Shown here: piece after piece, positions 1 through 5,055 of the stretch
How positions within the stretch are numbered: position 1 is the stretch's first letter
Layout: every line of letters starts with the position of its first letter
DNA from: an uncultured Clostridia bacterium
Lineage (GTDB): Bacteria > Bacillota > Clostridia > Oscillospirales > Acutalibacteraceae
NCBI GenBank assembly: GCA_946042285.1
Contig: CAMGDK010000067.1
Coordinates: 1 to 7,872 of the forward strand
Length of the DNA stretch: 7,872 nucleotides
Direction: 5' to 3'
The notes under the pieces: model-generated
Told to the model about the DNA's origin: nothing
The model's database searches: none
What the model saw: the letters and a program-made list of their open reading frames with translations, nothing else
Position numbers and translations under genes: made by a program

Positions 1-57
1 GAGTAATTTTTATTCTTCACATTCTTTGGCGTGGTTCAGACCACTTTATCGACAGAC

Positions 58-87
58 AAAACACCTTGGAAAATACCAAGGTGTTTT
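58..87 (-). terminator. Intrinsic terminator of the EF-G-like gene
   Basis: A perfect 12-bp inverted repeat (58-69 with 76-87, arms AAAACACCTTGG and CCAAGGTGTTTT) surrounds a 6-nt loop. It begins 11 bp after the stop codon of the minus-strand EF-G-like gene. On the minus strand the 3' arm ends in TTTT followed by GTCTGTC. The U tract is therefore short and formed partly by the stem itself. The plus strand also reads into TTTTG, so the hairpin may act in both directions for a gene lying left of the window. Confidence 0.85.
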
Positions 88-98
88 GTATTATGTAA

Positions 99-2150
99 TT
101 ATTCTGCCGAAGCCTCTGCTATAATCTTTTGAGAGATATGCTCCGGAGTGCGCTCATAGCGAGCAAACTCAGTTGTAAACGAGCCTCTGCCCTGTGTGAT
201 TTGACGCATTGATGTTGAAAATGTATTCATTTCTGCATCAGGCACCTCGGCAAGAATTTCCTGCATGCCGTCAGCTGTCGGTGTCATACCGAGGACACGA
301 CCTCTGCGCTTATTTATATCACCGATAATATCACCCATTGCGTCATCGTTAACAACAGCCTTAAGTGTAACAATCGGCTCTAAAAGAACAGGCATTGCAT
401 TAGTTACACCCTCCTTGAATGCGAGTGAAGCAGCCATCTTGAAGCTCATTTCACTTGAATCAACCGGATGATACGAGCCGTCATAAAGTGTTGCTTTAAT
501 ACCAACCATAGGATAGCCGGCAAGAACACCCTTTTCCATACACTCGTTGAGTCCCTTTTCTACTGCAGGGAAGAAGTTTTTAGGCACTGAACCGCCTACA
601 ATTCTCTCTGCAAACTCAAGCTTTTCCGTATCATAAGGCTCAAACTCAATGAAAACATCACCGAACTGACCATGACCGCCGCTTTGCTTCTTGTGTCTGC
701 CTTGTGCGGAAACCTTCCTTGTAATTGTTTCTCTATACGCTACCTTTGGAGCGGCAAGACTGCTGTCAACGCCGAATTTGTCCTTGAGTCTTGACACTGC
801 AACATCGATTTGTTGCTCGCCGAGTCCCATAAGAATTTGCTGATGAGTCTCTGTATTGCTGACAAAGGCAAGGGAAGGATCCTCCTCGCAAAGACGAAGA
901 ATACCTGAAGAAATTTTCTCCTCCTCACCCTTCTTAACTGCATTGATTGCAACCTTATATGAGGCAACGGGAATTTTTACACCGTCAAGCTTTAACACCT
1001 TATCCTTAGAGCAAAGTGTGTCGCCTGTTTCAAAATTATTAAGCTTTAATACGGCACCGATGTCACCTGCGCATAATTCGCTTGCATCAAGCTGCTTTGC
1101 GCCGAACATTTTAACAACCTTACCGATTCTTTCCTCTTTACCGTTATTGCCGTTATATGCATTGATACCTGAAGTAATCTTGCCGCTGATAACCTTAAAA
1201 TAGCTAAGCTTACCGATAAACGGATCGGCAACTGTTTTGAAGCAGATTGCAGCGAGTGGACCGTTAGCGTCAACCGTAAGCTCTACCGGCTCGCCGTCAC
1301 CGTCAATTGCATATTCAGATGCAGGAGCAGGACAAACATCGGCAACAAAATCAAGAAGCATGTCGCACGCTGTACCGTTTACACCTGCAAGAGCAAACAC
1401 GGGAATGATTGTACCATCGGCTACACCGAGCTTAAGTCCTCTTATTTTTTCTTCCTTTGTAAGCTCCTCGCCTTCAAAGTATTTTTCCATAAGCTCTTCG
1501 TCGGTACCTGCAACTGCTTCGGCAAATACTGCCTTAACTGCTTCAAATCTTGCAGCATCCTCAGGAGCGGGGGCAACCTCTGTCCTCTTTGCTCCATCGT
1601 AAGCGTAAGCCTTATCCTCTATCATATTATAATATGACACAACCTTGCCGCCGGCAACAACCGGTACAACTATCGGACAAACCTGTGTGCCGAACTGTGC
1701 AACGATACCGTTGAAGCTCTTGTAGAAATCGGCTCTGTCGTCATCCATTTTTGTTGTAACAAAAATCCTTGCCATTCTTCTTGAGCCGGCGTTTTTGAAT
1801 GCCTTTTCGGCACCGACTGCAAGACCTGAGCGAGCCGAAACAACGATAATAGCGGTATCTGCGGCACGAAGTCCCTCGGCAGCACCCATCTCAAAATCGA
1901 AAAGTCCCGGAGTATCAACTATGTTGATAGCCTTTCCTTTATATTCAGCGGAAGCGACAGCACTGTTGATACTGATTTTTCTCTTTTTTTCCTCCGCATC
2001 AAAGTCGGTAATTGTGTTGCCGTCGGCAACCTTGCCGATTCTTTCCGTTGCTCCGGCAGCGTTGAGTAATGCTTCGCAAAGAGTTGTCTTACCCTTTGAA
2101 GCATGACCGACAAGCGCTATATTTCTTATATTTTCTGCACTATTGCTCAT
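99..2150 (-). CDS. Elongation factor G-like translational GTPase (EF-G paralogue)
   Basis: A 683-residue protein with the complete EF-G domain order. The G domain has a P-loop GHASKGKT (15-22), DTPG (79-82) and TKMD (133-136, for the usual NKxD). A beta-barrel domain II spans about 295-385, and domain III is near 400-470. Domain IV opens with RHKKQSGGHGQFGDV (485-499) and contains GSYHPVDSSEM (558-568). Domain V contains LLEPIVTLKAVV and DINKRRGRVLGM (589-622). EF-G promotes translocation of tRNA and mRNA on the ribosome using GTP. This copy differs from canonical fusA. The residue after DTPG is Leu, where EF-G has the catalytic His (DTPGHVDF), and switch I reads EKKRKISI rather than ERGITI. 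It also lacks ribosomal-protein neighbours. These traits fit the EF-G-like/EF-G2 paralogues of Firmicutes and Actinobacteria, whose exact role is not settled. The ATG start has AAAGGGG (2158-2164) 7 nt upstream. A single-gene unit is likely. The gene is full length with no frameshift. Confidence 0.93.
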   Translation of the reverse strand: MSNSAENIRNIALVGHASKGKTTLCEALLNAAGATERIGKVADGNTITDFDAEEKKRKISINSAVASAEYKGKAINIVDTPGLFDFEMGAAEGLRAADTAIIVVSARSGLAVGAEKAFKNAGSRRMARIFVTTKMDDDRADFYKSFNGIVAQFGTQVCPIVVPVVAGGKVVSYYNMIEDKAYAYDGAKRTEVAPAPEDAARFEAVKAVFAEAVAGTDEELMEKYFEGEELTKEEKIRGLKLGVADGTIIPVFALAGVNGTACDMLLDFVADVCPAPASEYAIDGDGEPVELTVDANGPLAAICFKTVADPFIGKLSYFKVISGKITSGINAYNGNNGKEERIGKVVKMFGAKQLDASELCAGDIGAVLKLNNFETGDTLCSKDKVLKLDGVKIPVASYKVAINAVKKGEEEKISSGILRLCEEDPSLAFVSNTETHQQILMGLGEQQIDVAVSRLKDKFGVDSSLAAPKVAYRETITRKVSAQGRHKKQSGGHGQFGDVFIEFEPYDTEKLEFAERIVGGSVPKNFFPAVEKGLNECMEKGVLAGYPMVGIKATLYDGSYHPVDSSEMSFKMAASLAFKEGVTNAMPVLLEPIVTLKAVVNDDAMGDIIGDINKRRGRVLGMTPTADGMQEILAEVPDAEMNTFSTSMRQITQGRGSFTTEFARYERTPEHISQKIIAEASAE

Positions 2151-2172
2151 AATAAATCCCCTTTAATAAAAT

Positions 2173-2200
2173 AACTATTTGTGCATATTGTACAATAGTT
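2173..2200. repeat. Inverted repeat over the -10 box, possible operator
   Basis: Perfect 7-bp arms AACTATT (2173-2179) and AATAGTT (2194-2200) lie 14 bp apart. They straddle the -10 box and the predicted start of the EF-G-like gene, and a self-complementary ATTGTACAAT (2187-2196) overlaps the right arm. The position would suit a repressor site or a short 5' mRNA hairpin. In AT-rich DNA such a repeat can occur by chance, and no regulator is recognisable from the sequence. Confidence 0.3.
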
Positions 2201-2215
2201 TTCAACATTAGTCAA
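2187..2215 (-). promoter_or_regulatory. Sigma-A type promoter of the EF-G-like gene
   Basis: On the minus strand a -35 box TTGACT (2215-2210) is followed after exactly 17 bp by a -10 box TACAAT (2192-2187). The predicted transcription start is near 2180. This leaves a leader of about 30 nt before the ATG at 2150, which contains the RBS AAAGGGG. The near-consensus boxes suggest strong vegetative expression. Confidence 0.82.
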
Positions 2216-2259
2216 TAGGATAAGTCCACTTTTAACAACGCAAATGTCTTTTTAGTGAT

Positions 2260-2283
2260 TTTTTACACATTAAGCAGTAAAAA
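2260..2283. repeat. AT-rich inverted repeat of uncertain meaning
   Basis: TTTTTAC (2260-2266) and GTAAAAA (2277-2283) form a 7-bp inverted repeat with a 10-nt spacer. It lies between the two promoters that point away from each other (2187-2215 minus and 2312-2340 plus). It could be a protein-binding site or chance in AT-rich DNA. The stretch 2216-2311 shows nothing else I can support. Confidence 0.2.
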
Positions 2284-2311
2284 TTTATCATATTTCACAA
2301 TAAGACACCGA

Positions 2312-2340
2312 TAGACTATTGCAACGCCTAATGATATAAT
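2312..2340 (+). promoter_or_regulatory. Sigma-A type promoter for the small transcript convergent to sigG
   Basis: On the plus strand TAGACT (2312-2317) is followed after 17 bp by a perfect -10 box TATAAT (2335-2340). The predicted start is near 2347. No long ORF follows, but a strong intrinsic terminator in the same direction ends the unit at about 2545. The -35 box matches TTGACA at 4 of 6 positions. Confidence 0.6.
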
Positions 2341-2427
2341 TAAGCCGTAAGCACAAAAAACCGCTAATATACAATATTGTCTAATCGGTTCCATTATGAT
2401 TGGATAACGGTAGGACCGACCAAAAAT

Positions 2428-2526
2428 ATGAAGGTCGCGGAAATACTGTTGAACAACAAAGATATTTATGTAATACCGTTATATGATGTTGATTCATTTA
2501 TAAAGGAATACAAGCACTCGACATAA
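2428..2526 (+). CDS. Possible 32-residue small protein, unknown function
   Basis: An ATG-to-TAA reading frame of 32 codons lies wholly within the small transcript, and its stop codon falls in the loop of the terminator hairpin. The peptide begins MKVAEILLNNKD, continues IYVIPLYDV and ends KEYKHST. It has no obvious membrane segment, cysteine or known motif. Against coding, the nearest purine-rich sequence is TAGGA (2411-2415), 12 nt before the ATG, which is too far for an ideal RBS, and the frame is short enough to arise by chance. For coding, the amino-acid composition is plausible and the frame ends exactly where the transcript should. I cannot decide between a small protein, a dual-function RNA and a chance ORF. 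Confidence 0.25.
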   Translation: MKVAEILLNNKDIYVIPLYDVDSFIKEYKHST

Positions 2527-2545
2527 GCCGAGTGCTTCTTTTTTT
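2512..2545 (+). terminator. Strong intrinsic terminator, probably bidirectional
   Basis: A 9-bp stem AAGCACTCG (2512-2520) with CGAGTGCTT (2529-2537) and an 8-nt loop is followed on the plus strand by the T-rich run TTCTTTTTTT ending at 2545. This is a strong terminator for the small plus-strand transcript. The T run overlaps the first two bases of the sigG stop codon. On the minus strand the same hairpin lies just after sigG and is followed by TTGTATTCCTTT, so it can also end sigG mRNA, less ideally. Confidence 0.85.
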
Positions 2546-3311
2546 ACTGTCCTTTTATTCTTTTGAGGGCATTTTTTTCCAATCTGCTGACTTGGGCTTG
2601 GGATATGCCGACCTCCTTGGCAACCTCCATTTGAGTTTTACCTTGCATAAAACGGAGATATAATATATTTTGTTCTCTTTTATCGAGCTTTTTCAACTCG
2701 TCCTTAATTGATATTTCGTCTATCCAATCAGTGTCGGTATTGCTGTCACCTACCTGATCCATTACATAAATAGTATCACCGCCGTCGGAATAGACAGGCT
2801 CGTAAAGGCTGACAGGATCAACGATTGCTTCAAGGGCAAGGACCACATCGCTTTTTTTCATATCAAGCTCATTGGCAATTTGCTCGACAGTCGGCTCCTT
2901 GCCGTATTCATTAGTGAGTCTTTCCTTTACCTGCATAGCCTTATATGCCGTATCGCGCATTGAGCGCGACACTCTGACTGCATTATCGTCCCTAAGGTAA
3001 CGGCGTATTTCACCTATACACATGGGAACTGCGTAGGTGGAAAAGCGCACATTTAACGAGGTATCAAAATTATCTATCGCCTTTATCAAGCCGATAACTC
3101 CGACCTGAAACAAATCATCCATGTTCTCTCCCCTGTTTGAAAAGCGTTGAATAACAGACAGTACAAGCCTTAGGTTGCCTTTTATAAGCTCATCCCTCGC
3201 CTGCTTATCACCGGCATGAGCCTTTTTTAAAAGCTCAAGCTTTTCACTCTCCTTTAACAGCTTAAGCTGATTTGTATTTATACCGCATATTTCCACCTTA
3301 TTAAACTGCAC
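2544..3311 (-). CDS. sigG: RNA polymerase sporulation sigma factor SigG
   Basis: The product is 255 residues from the chosen GTG start. It is the sigma-70 family factor that directs late forespore genes after engulfment. The start of the protein, NKVEICGI, matches the hallmark N-terminus of SigG. Region 2 contains NLRLVLSVIQRFSNRGE and DDLFQVGVIGLIKAIDNFD (about 46-83), followed by RFSTYAVPMCIGEIRRYLRDD. Region 3 starts with VRVSRSMRDTAYKA and includes DPVSLYEPVYSDGGDTIYVMDQ. Region 4 has the helix-turn-helix KTQMEVAKEVGISQAQVSRLEK (about 225-246). An ATG two codons upstream (3315-3317) is in frame, but the RBS AAAGGAAG touches it directly. The same RBS stands 6 nt from the GTG (3309-3311), and the resulting N-terminus has the same length as B. 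subtilis SigG. The upstream neighbour is an acidic orphan gene, not spoIIGA-sigE. All regions are intact. Confidence 0.96.
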   Translation of the reverse strand: MQFNKVEICGINTNQLKLLKESEKLELLKKAHAGDKQARDELIKGNLRLVLSVIQRFSNRGENMDDLFQVGVIGLIKAIDNFDTSLNVRFSTYAVPMCIGEIRRYLRDDNAVRVSRSMRDTAYKAMQVKERLTNEYGKEPTVEQIANELDMKKSDVVLALEAIVDPVSLYEPVYSDGGDTIYVMDQVGDSNTDTDWIDEISIKDELKKLDKREQNILYLRFMQGKTQMEVAKEVGISQAQVSRLEKNALKRIKGQ

Positions 3312-3317
3312 AAGCAT

Positions 3318-3325
3318 CTTCCTTT
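3318..3325 (-). promoter_or_regulatory. Ribosome binding site that favours the GTG start of sigG
   Basis: AAAGGAAG on the minus strand directly abuts the in-frame ATG at 3315-3317, leaving almost no spacing. It stands 6 nt from the GTG at 3309-3311, a normal spacing, so GTG is the better start. Confidence 0.65.
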
Positions 3326-3359
3326 ATATAGATATGTACAAATTTAATACGAAGGATAC

Positions 3360-3392
3360 AAAAAACGCCTGCCCAAATATTATGGGCAAGCG
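3360..3392 (-). terminator. Intrinsic terminator of the acidic orphan gene
   Basis: On the minus strand CGCTTGCCC (3392-3384) pairs with GGGCAGGCG (3374-3366), 9 bp with one G-U pair and a 9-nt loop. Six T residues follow (3365-3360). It lies 25 bp after the stop codon of the acidic gene and about 35 bp before the sigG RBS, so it separates the two genes into different transcription units. Confidence 0.88.
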
Positions 3393-3407
3393 CTTCAATT
3401 TTTATTA
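3378..3407 (-). promoter_or_regulatory. Weak candidate forespore (SigF/SigG-type) promoter of sigG
   Basis: On the minus strand CATAATA (3384-3378) fits the CATnnTA form of SigG-type -10 elements. TAATA (3407-3403), 18 bp upstream, resembles the -35 element apart from its first base. The -10 element sits in the loop and first stem base of the terminator of the preceding gene, so a transcript starting here would lack the 5' arm and escape termination. This rests on pattern matching in AT-rich DNA. No better promoter is visible in the roughly 40 bp between that terminator and the sigG RBS. Confidence 0.3.
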
Positions 3408-3417
3408 CAATACTTCA

Positions 3418-3990
3418 TTAACAAATCATACCGCTTTCAATCCAACGCATTACCGACGGATACTCTTCCTTATAATTATCAAGCTGTTCGTGATTTGTAT
3501 CTATAAACGCAAGGAGCTCCTCATAATCCTCAAAATCAAATACAAAGTCCATTTCAAATGCGTATGTTGATGTAAACATCAAATCAAACAAATCATCCGC
3601 CGAAAATTCTTCAAGCATTTTATCTGCCGTAATCTCTGTAAAGTAATCAAGACCGTTCTTGACGGATAACTCGAAATCATCCTCAATCTCAATATTGTCA
3701 TTGCTCTCACAGTATTCTATAATTTCATCATCGCTAAAGCCTAAATTGCGACAATACTCAATTACATCCTCAAGACCGATTTCGTTGACCTCATCATACA
3801 ATCTGTAAATGAATTCACCGAGAAGATTTTGAATTGAAACAGCCTTTATAACGGCATCTATTTCTCTGCCGTCTTCATCGGTAACAACATATCCGGATTC
3901 CTTGAAGGTTTCCCACACAAGCTGATAAAAGCAGCGATGTTGGTCGTTTTCGCTGAAAATTGCATCGTTAATATAGCTTTCAATGTCCAT
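3418..3990 (-). CDS. Highly acidic hypothetical protein, 190 residues
   Basis: I do not recognise the family. By hand count the product has about 51 Asp/Glu and about 10 Lys/Arg in 190 residues, giving a strongly negative net charge (around -40). There is no signal peptide or membrane segment, so it should be cytosolic. The sequence looks mainly alpha-helical, with acidic clusters DDEIIEYCESNDN (87-99), EIEDDFE (101-107), FSADDLFDLMF (129-139) and DFEDYEELL (152-160) that alternate charged and large hydrophobic residues. The ATG start has GGGAGA (4001-4006) 10 nt upstream. It has its own promoter (4060-4032) and terminator (3392-3360), so it is probably monocistronic. It lies just upstream of sigG in the same direction, but the terminator argues against simple co-transcription. 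Possible roles include a binding partner, inhibitor or ion-binding protein; none is supported beyond charge. Confidence 0.85.
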   Translation of the reverse strand: MDIESYINDAIFSENDQHRCFYQLVWETFKESGYVVTDEDGREIDAVIKAVSIQNLLGEFIYRLYDEVNEIGLEDVIEYCRNLGFSDDEIIEYCESNDNIEIEDDFELSVKNGLDYFTEITADKMLEEFSADDLFDLMFTSTYAFEMDFVFDFEDYEELLAFIDTNHEQLDNYKEEYPSVMRWIESGMIC

Positions 3991-4031
3991 ATATAATCAC
4001 TCTCCCGACAAAATAATCTTAATTTGAATAT

Positions 4032-4060
4032 ATTGTAACCTAAAATGACATCATTTTCAA
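4032..4060 (-). promoter_or_regulatory. Sigma-A type promoter of the acidic orphan gene
   Basis: On the minus strand TTGAAA (4060-4055) and TACAAT (4037-4032) are separated by exactly 17 bp. The predicted start is near 4025, giving a leader of about 35 nt before the ATG at 3990. Its -35 box lies 2 bp from the -35 box of the divergent promoter. Confidence 0.8.
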
Positions 4061-4062
4061 TA

Positions 4063-4091
4063 TTGCATTGTGAAAATATATAAGTTATAAT
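4063..4091 (+). promoter_or_regulatory. Sigma-A type promoter of the epimerase-nadE unit
   Basis: TTGCAT (4063-4068) is followed after 17 bp by a perfect TATAAT (4086-4091). The predicted start near 4098 leaves about 28 nt of leader before the ATG at 4126. The -10 box overlaps the upstream in-frame ATG at 4090, which excludes that ATG as the start for this transcript. Confidence 0.75.
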
Positions 4092-4113
4092 GTTAGAGAA
4101 TATAAAGATATTA

Positions 4114-4119
4114 CGAGGT
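4114..4119 (+). promoter_or_regulatory. Ribosome binding site deciding the epimerase start
   Basis: CGAGGT, with a GAGG core at 4115-4118, stands 7 nt before the ATG at 4126. The alternative ATG at 4090 has no RBS and lies in the promoter. Confidence 0.7.
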
Positions 4120-4125
4120 ATCAAT

Positions 4126-5001
4126 ATGCAGGTTAAAATATCAAGTGCAGGCAATTATGCCGTTATAGGATACGAGGGTGCTCAGCTCAACTCTCTCGTA
4201 AAAAATGCAAAGGAATATCTTTGGCAGGGTGATGGAAAATTTTGGGCAGGTCAGGCACCTGTTTGCTTCCCTATCGTTGGCGTGCTTCCTGACGGAAAAG
4301 GATTTGCTTTTGGCAAGGAGGTCAGCATGAAAAGGCACGGTGTTGCAAGAATCAATCCGTTTGAGCTTTTTGAGCAGCACAAAAACAGTGTAACCTTTAT
4401 TCAAAGAAGTGATGACAACACTAAAGCCGAATTTCCGTTTGATTACGAACTAAAGATAAAATATACAATCAACGGTGATACTGTTACAAATGAGTACATT
4501 ATCACCAACACCGGTGATGAAAGGCTACCGTTTGCAATCGGCGGACATCCTGCGTTTAACTGCCCGATTGATGACGATGAACAGTTTGATGACTACAAGC
4601 TAATTTTTGACAAGGCAATCACCAAGCCTTGCTTAAGACCGGATCATCACAGCGGTCTTATCGACACTGATAAGACATACGATGTCATGAACGGTAGCGA
4701 CACTCTTAAAATGCGACACGATTTATTTGAAGAAAACGATGCTCTTATTTTTGAAGAATGTGAGGCTAAGTGTGCAACGCTTATCGGCAAAAACGGCAAG
4801 GGCATTAAGATAGAATTTCAAGACATGAGAAATCTGCTTGTTTGGTCTGCGGTCGGTAATGCTCCGTTTGTTGCGCTTGAGCCGTGGACAGGCATTTCAA
4901 CCTGTCTTGACGAAGGCAACATAATTGAAAGCAAAAGAGGCATTACGATACTTGAGCCTGACGAAACAGTATCATACAAATTTAAAATTACAATGATTTA
5001 A
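4126..5001 (+). CDS. Aldose 1-epimerase family protein (LacX-type mutarotase)
   Basis: A 291-residue protein of the galactose mutarotase fold, which interconverts alpha and beta anomers of aldose sugars in the cytosol. Family motifs are in order: EYLWQGDGKFWAGQAPVCFPIVG (30-52), the HGVAR block with His71, GGHPAFN with His141 (139-145), and ALEPWTGIST with Glu252 (250-259). By analogy with the family, His71 and His141 would help bind or protonate the ring oxygen, and Glu252 would act as catalytic base. The length and the Y-L-W-Q-G-D opening fit the LacX subgroup rather than the GalM subgroup. The sugar substrate cannot be read from sequence, and LacX-type members may act on sugars or phosphosugars not yet defined. 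There is no signal peptide. It is probably the first gene of an operon with nadE, 54 bp downstream with no terminator between. The metabolic link to NAD synthesis is not obvious. Confidence 0.9.
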   Translation: MQVKISSAGNYAVIGYEGAQLNSLVKNAKEYLWQGDGKFWAGQAPVCFPIVGVLPDGKGFAFGKEVSMKRHGVARINPFELFEQHKNSVTFIQRSDDNTKAEFPFDYELKIKYTINGDTVTNEYIITNTGDERLPFAIGGHPAFNCPIDDDEQFDDYKLIFDKAITKPCLRPDHHSGLIDTDKTYDVMNGSDTLKMRHDLFEENDALIFEECEAKCATLIGKNGKGIKIEFQDMRNLLVWSAVGNAPFVALEPWTGISTCLDEGNIIESKRGITILEPDETVSYKFKITMI

Positions 5002-5055
5002 CATTGCATTTACACTTTATATACATATCTGCTTTAAACTGAAAAAGGTGATTTA

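Larger units (their letters stand above)
2347..2545 (+). ncRNA. Candidate structured small RNA (about 200 nt)
   Basis: The unit is bounded by a good promoter and a strong intrinsic terminator. Several inverted repeats can be seen. A 5' hairpin has AACCG (2359-2363) paired with CGGTT (2386-2390), with the palindrome ACAATATTGT inside it. A perfect 9-bp long-range stem pairs ATAACGGTA (2404-2412) with TACCGTTAT (2474-2482). Inside that stem lie CGACC (2417-2421) with GGTCG (2433-2437), and a small TGTT-GAAC-AACA hairpin (2447-2458). Together these give a branched fold ending in the terminator hairpin. I do not recognise a known RNA family: no 6S-like closing stem, tmRNA, SRP or riboswitch core is evident. 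The 3' end meets the sigG stop codon, so the RNA could overlap the 3' end of sigG mRNA. A 32-codon ORF also lies inside, so a small mRNA is the main alternative. The structure is inferred by eye, not computed. Confidence 0.5.

Noticed and set aside
31..44. Perfect small hairpin GTGGT-TCAG-ACCAC
   Set aside because: The stem is only 5 bp and has no T tract on either strand. It is too weak to call a terminator or RNA element at the window edge.
1237..1602. Plus-strand Ser/Ala/Thr-rich ORFs inside the EF-G-like gene
   Set aside because: They are antisense shadows of a conserved gene, with low-complexity composition typical of reverse-strand reading and no start signals.
2347..2545. Known riboswitch, 6S RNA, tmRNA or ribozyme
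   Set aside because: I looked for conserved cores and closing stems of these classes and found none. No coding gene follows in the same direction to be controlled by a riboswitch.
3334..3570. Plus-strand 78-codon ORF over the terminator and the acidic gene
   Set aside because: It runs through the 3' end of a well-supported minus-strand gene and its terminator, has no RBS, and its composition is atypical.
4090..4125. Epimerase start at the upstream ATG (4090)
   Set aside because: That ATG overlaps the -10 box TATAAT and lacks an RBS, and the extra 12 residues are not part of the family. The ATG at 4126 has GAGG at the right distance.
3858..4154. Minus-strand 98-codon ORF across the divergent promoter region
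   Set aside because: It overlaps both promoters and two real genes, with no RBS or recognisable protein features.
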